A DNA stretch of 64,000 nt from Nitrosomonadales bacterium (lineage in GTDB: Bacteria > Pseudomonadota > Gammaproteobacteria > Burkholderiales > Gallionellaceae). Below the pieces are notes generated by a model. That model saw only the letters and a program-made list of their open reading frames with translations. It was not told where the DNA came from and did not search any database. A program made the position numbers and the translations under genes. Of the stretch, positions 44,585-53,559 are shown in pieces (position 1 is the stretch's first letter; each line of letters starts with the position of its first letter). The stretch lies in NCBI GenBank assembly GCA_016199835.1, contig JACQFX010000067.1:40815-104814 (forward strand), written 5' to 3'.

Positions 44585-46067
44585 GCACGGCGATTAACAC
44601 TCCCAGCAAGCGGTTGCGCCGCTTGTGCTGCTCCAGCAACTCTCCCAGCAACACCTCGACCTGTGTCAGTGGATTCTCGTTCAAACGTTGATGCAGCAGG
44701 CGCGGCAATTGCGGCAGCAGCGTGGCGTAATGCGGTGCTTCGGCTTTGAGCGTCTTGAGGAAACCACGCCAACCAACTTGTTCGCTCATCCAGCGTTCCA
44801 GCCAGGGCTTGGCAGTCTTCCACAGATCGAGTTCGGGATCGAGTTGCAGCCCCAGCCCTTCGATGTTGAGCAGCGTCTTTTGCAGCAGCACGAGTTGCGG
44901 CTGCACTTGAATACCGAAGCGGCGTGATGTCTGGAACAGGCGCAACAGTACGCGTCCGAACGACACTTCGCGCAGCGGCTTATCGAAGATTGGCTCGCAC
45001 ACCGCGCGAATCGCCGCCTCCAGCTCATCCACGCGCGTCTCCTTTGGTGCCCAGCCGGACTCGATGTGCACCTCGGCCACGCGCTTGTAGTCGCGACGGA
45101 AGAAGGCAATGAAATTCTGCGCCAGGTAATGCTTGTCGGTGTCGGTGAGCGTACCCATGATGCCGAAGTCCAGTGCAATGTAGCGCCCATCGCGCGCTAC
45201 CTGCACGTTGCCGGGATGCATGTCGGCGTGGAAAAAACCGTCGCGGAACACCTGGGTGTAAAAAATCTCCACGCCGTTCATCGCCAGCTTCGGGATGTCC
45301 ACTCCCTCCGCGCGTAGCGCATCCACCTGGCTCACCGGCAGTCCGTTCATGCGCTCCATCACCATCACCTCGGTCGCGCACCAGTCCCAGTACACCTCCG
45401 GCACCAGCAACAGGTTGGAGCTGGCGAAATTGCGCTTGAGCTGGCTGGCATTCGACGCTTCGCGCATCAAATCCAGTTCGTCGTACAAATGCTTCTCGAA
45501 TTCTGTCACCACCTCGCGCGGCTTGAGCCGCTTGCCGTCTTCCCACCAGCGTTCCAGCAGCCCGGCGCAGATGTCCAGCAGCGCCACGTCGTGCGCGATC
45601 ACGTTCGCAATGCCGGGGCGCAGAATCTTCACCGCCACTTCGCGCCCGTCGGGCAGCATGGCGAAATGCACCTGCGCCACCGAAGCGCTGGCGATGGGCG
45701 TCTCGTCGAAATGCTTGAACACCTCGGACAGCTTCTTCTTGTAGATGCGCTCCAGCAGCGCCACCGCCTGCGCCGAAGGGAACGGCGGCACCTGGTCTTG
45801 CAGCTTGGCCAGTTCATCGGCAATGTCCTGTGGCATCAGGTCGCGCCGTGTCGAAAGCACCTGGCCGAACTTGACGAAAATCGGGCCGAGCTTCTCCAGC
45901 GCAAGGCGCAGACGCGCGGCGCGCGGCGTCTTGGTGTCGCGGAAGAACAGCAGCAGGTTGAGCGGCGCCAGAATCCAGCGCGTGCGTTTATGCGCGAGCA
46001 GAAACTCGTCCAGTCCGAAGCGCAGGATGATGAAAAGGATTTTCAGCAGGCGAAGTAAACGCATCAC
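44538..46067 (-). CDS. ubiB: Ubiquinone biosynthesis atypical kinase/ATPase UbiB
   Basis: The 509-residue protein belongs to the ABC1/ADCK/UbiB atypical kinase family needed for ubiquinone synthesis. The KxGQ motif is KFGQ at residues 66-69. The kinase-like core includes [12 protein letters not shown] and [12 protein letters not shown]-terminal membrane segment ([18 protein letters not shown]) anchors it. Its start overlaps the ubiJ stop by four bases. Confidence 0.95.
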   Translation of the reverse strand: MMRLLRLLKILFIILRFGLDEFLLAHKRTRWILAPLNLLLFFRDTKTPRAARLRLALEKLGPIFVKFGQVLSTRRDLMPQDIADELAKLQDQVPPFPSAQAVALLERIYKKKLSEVFKHFDETPIASASVAQVHFAMLPDGREVAVKILRPGIANVIAHDVALLDICAGLLERWWEDGKRLKPREVVTEFEKHLYDELDLMREASNASQLKRNFASSNLLLVPEVYWDWCATEVMVMERMNGLPVSQVDALRAEGVDIPKLAMNGVEIFYTQVFRDGFFHADMHPGNVQVARDGRYIALDFGIMGTLTDTDKHYLAQNFIAFFRRDYKRVAEVHIESGWAPKETRVDELEAAIRAVCEPIFDKPLREVSFGRVLLRLFQTSRRFGIQVQPQLVLLQKTLLNIEGLGLQLDPELDLWKTAKPWLERWMSEQVGWRGFLKTLKAEAPHYATLLPQLPRLLHQRLNENPLTQVEVLLGELLEQHKRRNRLLGVLIAVLIGLATFAVLQRIRS

Positions 46068-46639
46068 TTGGCTTTCAGCAATTGCTGGACACGTTGCTCC
46101 AAGCCATCCACCTCGTCGCGCAGCTTGTCCACCTGCCGCGCGAAGTCGGCAAGATGTGCGGGCTTGGCGATCAGCGGGCGTTCTTCAGTCCAGTATTCAG
46201 CGGCGGCCTGGGACAGGTTGAGCGCAGCGTCACGCACTTGCTGCTGCGCACCCTTAGCGAAGTTTACGATGCGCTCGGCGGCGATGTCGCCGGTGACGCG
46301 GCTCAAATCTTCCGCCGCATCCCAGCGCAGGTTGCGCACGAGGAAAAAAATTTCCTCGATCAGTGCGGCATCGCCGGTGGCGGCGATCTGTTCCAGCGCG
46401 GCTTCGTCGTTGAGCGCGAGGCGCGGCAGCAGCGACGGCGCGATCACCAGTTCCGCATCCGCGCTGGCGTCGGTTGCCGCCTCGCGCAGCGAGCCGTCCG
46501 TCTGGATGGTGCAGGCCAACGAGAATGGCACAATGCGGAAGCGAGCCGTCCTGCCGCTGAATTTCGCCAGCCGCTGCAACGCCCAGCCGCTCTGCGCGAG
46601 CAGGTGGTTGAGGGTGGCGATGGTTGGCTGGCTTAACAT
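46064..46639 (-). CDS. ubiJ: Ubiquinone biosynthesis accessory factor UbiJ
   Basis: The protein of about 191 residues starts [19 protein letters not shown]. It has an SCP2-like lipid-binding region followed by a C-terminal coiled coil ([20 protein letters not shown]), as in UbiJ, which supports the Ubi complex. The open frame extends upstream to 46690 through a small hairpin repeat; ATG at 46639 gives the family N-terminus. It is coupled to ubiB. Confidence 0.88.
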   Translation of the reverse strand: MLSQPTIATLNHLLAQSGWALQRLAKFSGRTARFRIVPFSLACTIQTDGSLREAATDASADAELVIAPSLLPRLALNDEAALEQIAATGDAALIEEIFFLVRNLRWDAAEDLSRVTGDIAAERIVNFAKGAQQQVRDAALNLSQAAAEYWTEERPLIAKPAHLADFARQVDKLRDEVDGLEQRVQQLLKAK

Positions 46640-46661
46640 GGCTTTGCTTTTCTCCCGCTGT

Positions 46662-46684
46662 TGTAGGTCGGGCTTCGCCCTACA
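46662..46684. repeat. Small GTAGG hairpin between ubiJ and Tim44 gene
   Basis: TGTAGG at the left end pairs with CCTACA at the right end, and GGGC/GCCC forms the tip with a TTC loop. The GTAG/CTAC ends resemble a single REP unit like those in the paired elements elsewhere in this window. Confidence 0.6.
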
Positions 46685-46699
46685 TGGCATTACATTTAG

Positions 46700-47584
46700 T
46701 TAAGCAATCTGCTGAATCCCGCTCAACAGCCATACCGCTTTGTCGTCGCGCAGGTTCTTCTGCACATGCCACACTTCGTCGAAGTTCTCAGGCGCGCCGC
46801 CGTTTTCGTTCAACTGCCCTGTCATGCGTACGCTGGCGATGGCGTAATCGCCTTCGTTTGCCACTTCCAGCAGAGTCGTTTCTATCGTCAGCACGTCGGT
46901 CTTCTGCGGCGTGTTATCGCGCTCGCGGATTTGCATGGAGACTTCGGCGAACATTTCCGGCGTGGTGTATTCGCGGATATCGTCCAGATCCTTGCGGTCG
47001 TTCGCGGCCTGCAAACGGATGAACGAGGTCTTCGCGCTGCGCAAGAAAGCTTCCACCGGGAAATCGGCAGGGATGTTTGCGGCTGTTGCAACAGAGGCAG
47101 CAGCAGGCGCAGCCGAGCCTCCGCTCAACGGTTGCTGTACCGGCTCAGGCTGCGGCGCATAAGGCGCACCTGCTCCCGCATATTGCGTTGAAGCTGGTTG
47201 TTGTTTGCGGAACATCGAGATCAGGAACATCACCACTGCGGCAGCGGCCAACGCCATCAGGATGCCGCCCATCGCGCCGCCCAAGCCACCCAGACCGCCA
47301 CCTGCGAACAGCGCGCCGAGTCCCGCGCCTAGCGCCAGACCAGCCAGAGGGCCCAGCCATCTGTTGCCCGCTGGTTGTGCAGGCGGAGTAGAAGGTGTCG
47401 TCGGTGTCGCTCCCGGAGCAGTGGGCGCAGGCGCAGCAGTCGGTGCTTTGGGTGCAGGTTGTGCGGTCATCGTGCGTTGCTTGCCGATGCTGCCACCGCC
47501 GCCGAAGCGTTTGGCTTCGGCATTTGCGGCGAGCAGGGAAAGGCAGGTCAGGACGATGGTGAAGAATAGCAAAAAACGTTTCAT
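46700..47584 (-). CDS. Tim44-like domain protein
   Basis: The 294-residue protein has an N-terminal signal or anchor (FLLFFTIVLTCLSLLAANAEA) and a Pro/Ala/Thr-rich linker. A glycine-rich hydrophobic segment follows at about residues 75-115 (LAGLALGAGLGALFAGG), then a C-terminal Tim44-like domain from about residue 165. Such proteins are common next to ubiE, ubiJ and ubiB in betaproteobacteria; the precise role is unknown. Confidence 0.88.
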   Translation of the reverse strand: MKRFLLFFTIVLTCLSLLAANAEAKRFGGGGSIGKQRTMTAQPAPKAPTAAPAPTAPGATPTTPSTPPAQPAGNRWLGPLAGLALGAGLGALFAGGGLGGLGGAMGGILMALAAAAVVMFLISMFRKQQPASTQYAGAGAPYAPQPEPVQQPLSGGSAAPAAASVATAANIPADFPVEAFLRSAKTSFIRLQAANDRKDLDDIREYTTPEMFAEVSMQIRERDNTPQKTDVLTIETTLLEVANEGDYAIASVRMTGQLNENGGAPENFDEVWHVQKNLRDDKAVWLLSGIQQIA

Positions 47585-47654
47585 GTATTTCCTTGTGATT
47601 TAAGTGAAACAAAGCGGCTCGCAGTATAGCAAAGTGCCTGCACATTCATTGCAC

Positions 47655-48350
47655 TCAGAATGGCGGTGCGCTCGTAAGGGATAACATTTTGCCGCAGCGC
47701 GGGTGAGTAAAGCTTAATGAACAAGCATGCAGCAGCAAGCGCATTGCTTCGTCGTTCCCGCGAAGGCGGGAACCCAGTAATTGAACTGGCTGGATGCCCG
47801 CCTGCGCGGGCATGACGGCACTGGAAAGTGGCGTTCCATACAAGCTATCTCCAAGGATCGGATGCCCGATGGCCGCGAGATGTACGCGCAATTGGTGGGT
47901 ACGCCCGGTGACGGGTTCCAGTTCTACTCGGGAAGTATCCGTATCCGCATCGTATGCCAGTAAACGATAGCGCGTGAGCGAGGGCTTACCTGTGAGCATA
48001 TCCACCTTCTGTTTCGGGCGGTTCGGCCAGTCGGAATTCAGCGGCAGATCAATCTCGTTTTCCGGGGATTCGAGCTTGCCCGTCACTACCGCCACATAAC
48101 GTTTCGCAACCAGACGTTCGCGGAACATCTGTGAAAGGCGGCTCTGCATTTCGGCACCGCGCCCGAACACAATCAACCCGGAAGTGGCCATGTCGAGCCT
48201 GTGCACGATTAGCGCATCGGGGAATTCTTGTTGGACGCGTGAGGAGAGACAATCCTGCTTGTCCTCCCCGCGCCCCGGTACGGCCAACAGTCCGGCGGGT
48301 TTGTTCGCCACCAGCAATGCGTCGTTGCGGTGGATCAGGTCGAGGCTCAA
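47655..48350 (-). CDS. RluA-type RNA pseudouridine synthase carrying an in-frame repeat
   Basis: The product isomerises uridine in rRNA or tRNA, judged from the RluA fold. It shows [15 protein letters not shown] near the start, the catalytic Asp in HRLDMATSG, and [21 protein letters not shown] chose TTG at 48350, which overlaps the yjdM stop (TTGA) and has GAGG five bases upstream; no suitable ATG lies nearby. Between GDSLYGTPL and [10 protein letters not shown] the chain contains VMPAQAGIQ and SRLRGND, the translation of a palindromic repeat. About 25 residues are therefore extra relative to the family. The substrate cannot be told from sequence alone. Confidence 0.85.
   Translation of the reverse strand: MSLDLIHRNDALLVANKPAGLLAVPGRGEDKQDCLSSRVQQEFPDALIVHRLDMATSGLIVFGRGAEMQSRLSQMFRERLVAKRYVAVVTGKLESPENEIDLPLNSDWPNRPKQKVDMLTGKPSLTRYRLLAYDADTDTSRVELEPVTGRTHQLRVHLAAIGHPILGDSLYGTPLSSAVMPAQAGIQPVQLLGSRLRGNDEAMRLLLHACSLSFTHPRCGKMLSLTSAPPF
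47750..47817. repeat. Paired-hairpin repeat inside the RluA-type gene
   Basis: The left arm 47750-47777 (CGTCGTTCCCGCGAAGGCGG onward) and right arm 47790-47817 (starting CTGGATGCCCGCCTGCGCG) are imperfect inverted copies, about 22 of 28 positions pairing. Each arm also folds on itself (TTCCCGC/GCGGGAA; TGCCCGC/GCGGGCA). This element type is frequent in betaproteobacterial intergenic DNA. Here it sits in coding sequence and keeps the frame open. Confidence 0.85.
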
Positions 48351-48688
48351 GCCTTCCTCACAAACTCCGATTTCAGCGACATCGCGCCGATGCCGTCTAT
48401 CTTGCAATCAATGTCATGGTCGCCCTCGACCAGGCGGATGTTCTTCACCTTGGTGCCGACCTTCACCACCAGCGACGAGCCCTTGACCTTCAGATCCTTG
48501 ATCACGGTAATCGTATCGCCGTCGTTCAGCACATTGCCGGAGGCATCTTTGATCACGCGCTTTTCCTCCGCGCCTTCGGGTGCGGCATCCTTGCTCCATT
48601 CGTGCGCGCACTCGGGGCAGATGTACAGGCCGCCGTCTTCGTAGGTGAATTCGGAACTGCATTTGGGGCATTTGGGTAAAGTGCTCAT
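48347..48688 (-). CDS. yjdM: YjdM/PhnA family zinc-ribbon protein
   Basis: The 113-residue protein has an N-terminal zinc ribbon ([14 protein letters not shown] then CPECAHEW). A small SH3-like domain follows ([20 protein letters not shown]). It matches the YjdM family, once named PhnA. Despite the old name, a role in phosphonate use is not established. It is translationally coupled to the RluA-type gene by overlapping stop and start codons. Confidence 0.93.
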   Translation of the reverse strand: MSTLPKCPKCSSEFTYEDGGLYICPECAHEWSKDAAPEGAEEKRVIKDASGNVLNDGDTITVIKDLKVKGSSLVVKVGTKVKNIRLVEGDHDIDCKIDGIGAMSLKSEFVRKA

Positions 48689-48730
48689 GGTGTCTCCGGT
48701 GATTGATTGAAAAGAAAATGGTTGATGTCA

Positions 48731-48797
48731 TAGGATGGGTGAAACCCATCAATTGAATTTCTATGGTGATGGGTTGCGCTACGCTTCACCCATCCTA
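48731..48797. repeat. REPIN-like paired hairpin, GGATGGGT family
   Basis: The outer arms TAGGATGGGTGAA (48731-48743) and TTCACCCATCCTA (48785-48797) are a perfect 13-bp inverted repeat. Each half folds as GATGGGT/ACCCATC. The right end continues to CTAC, while the left end has ATAG instead of GTAG. It is the same design as the elements at 4014 and 5334 with a different core. Its right end touches the stop codon of the next gene. Confidence 0.8.
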
Positions 48798-49001
48798 CGT
48801 GGACTTACAAGCTTTAATTTTAGCGTTGGTAAGCATTCTCTCGAGTTCGCGCAACACCTCTTCCGACGAAACATATTTGCCGCTTTGCATGGCTGCATCG
48901 CGCGAAGCCAACCCTCGTTCGATAAAGGCCTGCTGCGCAAGTTTTGATTCAATATCGCGCGGCGATGTTGGCATGTTGGATGTTTTCATGAGTGCGCGCA
49001 A
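48795..49001 (-). CDS. Small antitoxin-like protein
   Basis: The protein of up to 68 residues contains FIERGLASRDAAMQSGKYVS and EEVLRELERML. This pattern resembles the C-terminal part of ParD/RelB-type antitoxins that pair with ParE/RelE toxins. No toxin gene is adjacent, so it would be an orphan. Start is uncertain: Met codons at 49001, 48989 and 48974 are possible and none has a strong ribosome-binding site. The family assignment is tentative. Confidence 0.5.
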   Translation of the reverse strand: MRALMKTSNMPTSPRDIESKLAQQAFIERGLASRDAAMQSGKYVSSEEVLRELERMLTNAKIKACKST

Positions 49002-49030
49002 ACTGTGGTCTGTCCCCGATTGTTCCGTGT

Positions 49031-49546
49031 TTACTTGGAAACTTTATATAGCTCTTCAAAGGCGCTACCCGTCCATCGGTAATACACGGCGAAGTCACCG
49101 CGCCCAAGCTGGCACATGACATTGTCATCGTCACAACTCTGAGATTCAGCTTTGTCATCTGGTGGATCCGCCACAAAAAGCTGGCTGTCTGTGTAAAAAA
49201 GTGCTCCATTACCGGTGGAGAAGCTTGCCAGATAAATAGACCCGGTTTGTGCATTGATGATGGCCCACTGCTGGCATGGAGCACCACATCCCCAACTAAT
49301 TGCGACGAAGTGACCGGCAAAATTTACTGGGGTGTCAGCGTAGCTTTCCCGGATGGTTGTCCGAAATCGCCATGCGTTAGTCATAGGCTTGAGGGCTGGT
49401 GACGCTTTGGATTCAACGCGGACTATTTCGGATGGAAAGTCTTTGAACTGCGGCGGCAAACCTGTTTCAGATGATGCAAGCGTAGGCCATGCAAACATGA
49501 ACAAGGCGTATGCTACTGAAGCAGTTGCAACACGATTAGGTTTCAT
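49031..49546 (-). CDS. Exported hypothetical protein
   Basis: The 171-residue protein has a signal peptide ending near TLASSE (residues 1-27). Its body contains AGHFVAISWGCGAPCQQWAI and a second Cys pair later (SCDDDNVMC), which suggests disulfide bonds in the periplasm. I do not recognise a named family. It sits between ubiE and small genes with no obvious operon partner. Confidence 0.7.
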   Translation of the reverse strand: MKPNRVATASVAYALFMFAWPTLASSETGLPPQFKDFPSEIVRVESKASPALKPMTNAWRFRTTIRESYADTPVNFAGHFVAISWGCGAPCQQWAIINAQTGSIYLASFSTGNGALFYTDSQLFVADPPDDKAESQSCDDDNVMCQLGRGDFAVYYRWTGSAFEELYKVSK

Positions 49547-49570
49547 GTGCTGTTCAACCTAAATTCGACG

Positions 49571-50305
49571 TCATAGCTTATACCCCCGATGCACCGCCAC
49601 CACCCCACCCGTCAGGTTGAAATACTCGACGCGCTCCAGCCCTGCCTCTTCCATCATCGTTTTCAATTCTTCCTGTCCCGGATGCATGCGTATGGACTCG
49701 GCGAGGTAGCGATAGCTGTCCGCGTCGCCTGCAATCATCTCGCCCATCTTCGGCAGCAGCTTGAACGAGTAAAGGTCGTAAGCCTTTTCCAGCGGCTTGG
49801 CGACTTTGGAGAATTCCAGCACGATCACGCGCCCGCCCGGCTTGAGCACGCGCTTCATCTCGCGCAGTGCGGCGTCTTTGTGCGTGACGTTGCGCAGGCC
49901 GAAGGCGATGCTGACGCAGTCGAAATAGTTGTCGGGGAAGGGCAGGTGTTCGGCGTCGCATTGCGCTACAGGAGTGGAGATACCGCCATCAAGTAGCCGG
50001 TCGCGGCCTACGCGCAGCATGGCGTTGTTGATGTCGGTGAGCACGACTTGTCCGCTCTCGCCGACCGCTTTCAAAAACAAGCGCGACAAATCCGCCGAGC
50101 CGCCCGCCACGTCGAGCACGCGCTGTCCTTTGCGCACGCCGCTCACGCTGATGGCAAAGCGCTTCCACACGCGATGCAGCCCGGCGGACATGAGATCGTT
50201 CATTACGTCGTATTTGCTCGCGACCGAAGTGAACACGCCCGCGACCTTCTTGGCTTTTTCTTCCTCGGCGACGGTCTCGAAACCGAAGTGTGTGGTTTTG
50301 CTCAT
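49571..50305 (-). CDS. ubiE: Ubiquinone/menaquinone C-methyltransferase UbiE
   Basis: The 244-residue SAM-dependent enzyme methylates the quinone ring. It starts [20 protein letters not shown], with motif [15 protein letters not shown] and signature [20 protein letters not shown]. The ATG at 50305 has AAGGAG six bases upstream; the longer frame reads through a repeat and is rejected. In many relatives ubiE, the Tim44 gene, ubiJ and ubiB are adjacent, whereas here about 2 kb of unrelated genes separate ubiE from the rest. Confidence 0.97.
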   Translation of the reverse strand: MSKTTHFGFETVAEEEKAKKVAGVFTSVASKYDVMNDLMSAGLHRVWKRFAISVSGVRKGQRVLDVAGGSADLSRLFLKAVGESGQVVLTDINNAMLRVGRDRLLDGGISTPVAQCDAEHLPFPDNYFDCVSIAFGLRNVTHKDAALREMKRVLKPGGRVIVLEFSKVAKPLEKAYDLYSFKLLPKMGEMIAGDADSYRYLAESIRMHPGQEELKTMMEEAGLERVEYFNLTGGVVAVHRGYKL

Positions 50306-50317
50306 GTCAGCTCCTTT

Positions 50318-50384
50318 GTAGACTGGCGGTGAGGTACGAACCCCAGCGAATATGCCGGGGTTCACGTTGCTCACCCCAGCCTAC
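50318..50384. repeat. REPIN-like paired hairpin between ubiE and DUF971 gene
   Basis: The ends are GTAGACTGG (left, from 50318) and CCAGCCTAC (right, to 50384), imperfectly inverted. The centre has GAACCCC (50338-50344) and GGGGTTC (50357-50363). The GTAG/CTAC ends and two-hairpin design match the other elements, but the core is again different and more degenerate. Confidence 0.7.
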
Positions 50385-50387
50385 GGT

Positions 50388-50735
50388 TTAGCGGCTTTCG
50401 CCCGCTTCTTCCATCTGGCGCAAGTAATCCTGCCACATCGCATCCTGATTCTGGCCCAGCTTGTGCAGATATTCCCAGGTGTACAAGCCACTGTCGTGGC
50501 CGTCATCGAAGGTGATCTTGATGGCATAGCTGCCGGTCGGCTCGATCTCGGTCACATTCACGTTCTGCTTGCCGACCTGCAAGGTCTCCTGGCCGACGCC
50601 GTGGCCGCGCACTTCGGCGGAAGGCGAGTACACGCGCAGGAATTCGAATGGCAGGTGATAACGTGCGCCGTCGTCGAAGGCGATTTCGAGCGTCTTCGAT
50701 TTCTGGTGCAGGACGATTTCGGTAGGGGTGGTCAT
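50388..50735 (-). CDS. DUF971 domain protein
   Basis: The 115-residue protein has the DUF971 features: an N-terminal EIVLHQKSKTLEIAFDDG segment, FLRVYSPSAEVRGHG, and FDDGHDSGLYTWEYL. The same fold forms the N-terminal domain of gamma-butyrobetaine hydroxylases, and free-standing versions are linked to iron-sulfur assembly in some bacteria. It is commonly next to ubiE in betaproteobacteria. Confidence 0.92.
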   Translation of the reverse strand: MTTPTEIVLHQKSKTLEIAFDDGARYHLPFEFLRVYSPSAEVRGHGVGQETLQVGKQNVNVTEIEPTGSYAIKITFDDGHDSGLYTWEYLHKLGQNQDAMWQDYLRQMEEAGESR

Positions 50736-50835
50736 GATGGTTACGTGGATTTCAATGGCGCATTATCGCAAGCGGTGGGGGATACATCAAATCTGTACGA
50801 AGATATGCAGCAAGACGCGTTAAAATGCGCCCACC

Positions 50836-51285
50836 ATGATACATGCTACCCTCTCCCAAGTTGATCGCTACGCCGCGCTGCATCCGCTGTTCCCGCGCGC
50901 TTTCGAATACATACGCAACACCGATCTGCTGGCGCTCGCGCCGGGACGCTATCCCATCGTCGGTGACGATCTGTTCGTCATCGCAGAGAGCGTGCCGGGG
51001 CGCACACGTGCGGATGCGAAGCTGGAATGTCATAGGCGCTACATAGATATACAGCTCGTGCTGCAAGGCACGGACGAAATGGGCTGGAAGGCGCTGGTGG
51101 ATTGCCGCGAGCCGGTCAGCGATTACAGCGAGGAGAAGGACATCCAGTTCTTCCGCGATGCGCCTGCAACGTGGATAACCACGCAGCCCGGCGCGTTCTG
51201 TATCTTCTTCCCGGAGGATGCGCATGCGCCGCTGGTTTCTGCCGGGCTGGTGCGCAAGGTCATTTTCAAGATCGCAGCGGAATGA
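50836..51285 (+). CDS. YhcH/YjgK/YiaL family protein
   Basis: The 149-residue cupin-like protein carries the family pattern ECHRRYIDIQLVLQG, then DAPATWITTQPGAFCIFFPEDAHAP near the end, with metal-binding His and Glu residues. E. coli YhcH (NanQ) acts on sialic acid anomers, but no sialic acid genes are nearby, so the substrate is unknown. It is divergent from the DUF971 gene and converges with the coiled-coil lipoprotein gene. Confidence 0.88.
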   Translation: MIHATLSQVDRYAALHPLFPRAFEYIRNTDLLALAPGRYPIVGDDLFVIAESVPGRTRADAKLECHRRYIDIQLVLQGTDEMGWKALVDCREPVSDYSEEKDIQFFRDAPATWITTQPGAFCIFFPEDAHAPLVSAGLVRKVIFKIAAE

Positions 51286-51334
51286 ACGGTTTTCCCTGTA
51301 GCGTTCATTAAGATACGGCGGCCCCGATTCGCTG

Positions 51335-52627
51335 CTATTTTCCTGATGCAGTTTTCTTCGTTATAGCAGGGGATTTGCTTTGCTCTACCTTGTCGCTCAA
51401 GGTTTGAATTTGGGCTTCCTGTTCGGCAAGCTGCGCCATCCGTTCCGAAAGCAATTTCTCATTTTCTTCAAGCAGGGTGGTCTTCGCGGATAGCTGGGCG
51501 TCTTTTTCAGCAAGATTGGTGGCTTGTTCCGCCAGCTGTGCCGTCTTCTCGGTGAGCTGGGAGGTTGCCTCTGAAAGTAAGGCTTTTGTTTCGGTTAGCT
51601 GTGCGTCGGTCTGTTCCAGACGTTTTTCCAGATCCTGAATATGGCTACCGAGAGACTGTTCGGATTTTTGCAGGCCTTCTCTGGATTTCTTGAACTCCCC
51701 GGCCAACCGGGTGATTTCTATCGCCTGGAATTTAATCGGCTGGTCACGCAAGTCCCGTTGGCCCAAAGTGTTGGCGATGTTGGACAGACGTTCCTCTTCC
51801 TCTAATACGATATCTTCCGCAGAAGTCTTCAACTGGTTTTGCAGTGCGATCACTTGTTCGTTCACGTAGTATGCGTGACGCGCGGCAAAGAGTGCTTTAT
51901 TGCCGCTGGCCTGGGTCAATTCACTGTTGTGAGGGGTTTGCGCGATGAGCCTTTCGGTTTCCTGGTAAGCGAGGGTTGCTGCCGCAAGAGTAATTGGTAC
52001 CTGCTTCTCGCCATTTTTTTTCAGGGTATCCTGAATGATCAGGTCGGACTCATGCAGGATGGCGTATTGAACGGATTTAATGTCCAGCGCCTTCAAGTGC
52101 CGGATCAGTTCCTCCTCCTTGTCCTTGCTGATCGTATCCGCTTTTCCCAGTTCGACTTTCTTGATCAGGATCAAGAATTCGTCGATACAGTCGTGATACT
52201 CATCAGGGTAACTGTTATCGGCAGAGAACGTATCCAGCCAGTGCTTTATCGCAAGTTCTGCGGCGAAGCGATCCTTCACGACGCTCATAATGGCCTGCCC
52301 TTTCTCGAGCAGGGCATCGCCCCTTGCCAGGTCGCCGATCAAATCCTCCTTGGATTCATCCTGAAGGGACTTGCGACTGTTGAGTGCGATGTCTGAAGCC
52401 TCAAGAAAATAATCCGGGGCCAGGAGTGGCATGCCGGCTTTCCTGGCGCCAACGATATGGCGCTCAAACATGACGATGGCATCTCTTGGAGGAAGCGCCC
52501 TGTAACTATCCAGAGTATCGGTAGAGGCGGTGACGGTCTTATCCACGGTGGTAGCACAGCCCGCTACCAGCAAACCAAGCAAGCCTCCAAAAAGAAGAAC
52601 CCGGATCGGGTGGCTAGTTGTACGCAT
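51335..52627 (-). CDS. Lipoprotein with long C-terminal coiled coil
   Basis: The 430-residue protein has a lipobox LLVAGC with the lipidated Cys at residue 24. Residues about 280-415 are a heptad-rich coiled coil made of short related units (QLTEKTAQLAEQATNLAEKD and similar). The central part is helical and charged, without a domain I recognise. No OmpA or LysM domain follows the coiled coil. The residues after Cys24 are Ala-Thr, not Asp, which favours outer-membrane sorting. Confidence 0.8.
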   Translation of the reverse strand: MRTTSHPIRVLLFGGLLGLLVAGCATTVDKTVTASTDTLDSYRALPPRDAIVMFERHIVGARKAGMPLLAPDYFLEASDIALNSRKSLQDESKEDLIGDLARGDALLEKGQAIMSVVKDRFAAELAIKHWLDTFSADNSYPDEYHDCIDEFLILIKKVELGKADTISKDKEEELIRHLKALDIKSVQYAILHESDLIIQDTLKKNGEKQVPITLAAATLAYQETERLIAQTPHNSELTQASGNKALFAARHAYYVNEQVIALQNQLKTSAEDIVLEEEERLSNIANTLGQRDLRDQPIKFQAIEITRLAGEFKKSREGLQKSEQSLGSHIQDLEKRLEQTDAQLTETKALLSEATSQLTEKTAQLAEQATNLAEKDAQLSAKTTLLEENEKLLSERMAQLAEQEAQIQTLSDKVEQSKSPAITKKTASGK

Positions 52628-52695
52628 GATTATTGCTCCAATCCAGTGTTGCCGATCAAACGATTTGGTGGGACTGGTTGATTGGGCTCATCTGG

Positions 52696-53547
52696 CTATA
52701 GGCCTTCATCGAGCGCCATATCTCCCTCATTGATCACGTCACCCAATTCAAGATTCTTGAAGCTGAACAGACTGCCATCGAGCAGATGCGAGGGTTTGAC
52801 GTTCTGCATCGCGGTGAAGATGGTCTGCGTGCGCCCCGGATACTGGCGCTCCCATTCGTGCAGCATCTGCTTGATGTTCTGGCGTTGCAGGTTCTCCTGC
52901 GAGCCGCACAGGTTGCACGGGATGATAGGGAATTCCATGCCGCGCGCGAATTTTGCGATGTCCTTCTCGGCACAGTAGGCCAGCGGGCGGATCACGATGT
53001 GGTCGCCTTTGTCGGTGACCAGCTTGGGCGGCATGGCTTTAAGCTTGCCGCCGAAAAACATGTTCAGGAATAGCGTCTCTATCATGTCGTCGCGATGATG
53101 GCCCAGTGCGATCTTGTTCGCGCCGAGTTCGCCCGCCACCTTGTAGATAATGCCCCGGCGCAGACGCGAACACAGCGAGCAGGTGGTTTTGCCTTCGGGG
53201 ATTTTTTCCTTGACGATGGAATAGGTGTCCTGTGTTTCGATACGGAATTCTGCGCCTATAGAGCGCAGATAATTGGGCAGCACGTCGGCAGGAAAGCCCG
53301 GCTGCTTCTGATCCAGGTTCATCGCGATCAATTTGAAATCGACGGGTGCGCGTTTTTGCAGCGTGCGCAGGATGTCGAACAGCGTGTAGGAATCCTTGCC
53401 CCCGGACAGGCACACCATCACGGTGTCGCCCTCTTCTATCATGTTGAAGTCGGCGATGGCCTGACCCACTTGATGTTCCAGCCGCCCGCGCAGGCGATTG
53501 AAGTTGGTGGAATGATGTTCGAAATGCACCGGCTGGGTGTCGTTCAT
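52696..53547 (-). CDS. ttcA: tRNA 2-thiocytidine biosynthesis protein TtcA
   Basis: The 283-residue protein thiolates C32 of tRNA. The ATP-pyrophosphatase loop is SGGKDS at residues 48-53, and the iron-sulfur cysteines lie in [12 protein letters not shown] (C123, C126) and [13 protein letters not shown]. Length is normal. It follows the SDR gene after a 102-base spacer that contains a palindromic repeat. Confidence 0.96.
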   Translation of the reverse strand: MNDTQPVHFEHHSTNFNRLRGRLEHQVGQAIADFNMIEEGDTVMVCLSGGKDSYTLFDILRTLQKRAPVDFKLIAMNLDQKQPGFPADVLPNYLRSIGAEFRIETQDTYSIVKEKIPEGKTTCSLCSRLRRGIIYKVAGELGANKIALGHHRDDMIETLFLNMFFGGKLKAMPPKLVTDKGDHIVIRPLAYCAEKDIAKFARGMEFPIIPCNLCGSQENLQRQNIKQMLHEWERQYPGRTQTIFTAMQNVKPSHLLDGSLFSFKNLELGDVINEGDMALDEGL

Positions 53548-53559
53548 GACTTTGGATTT

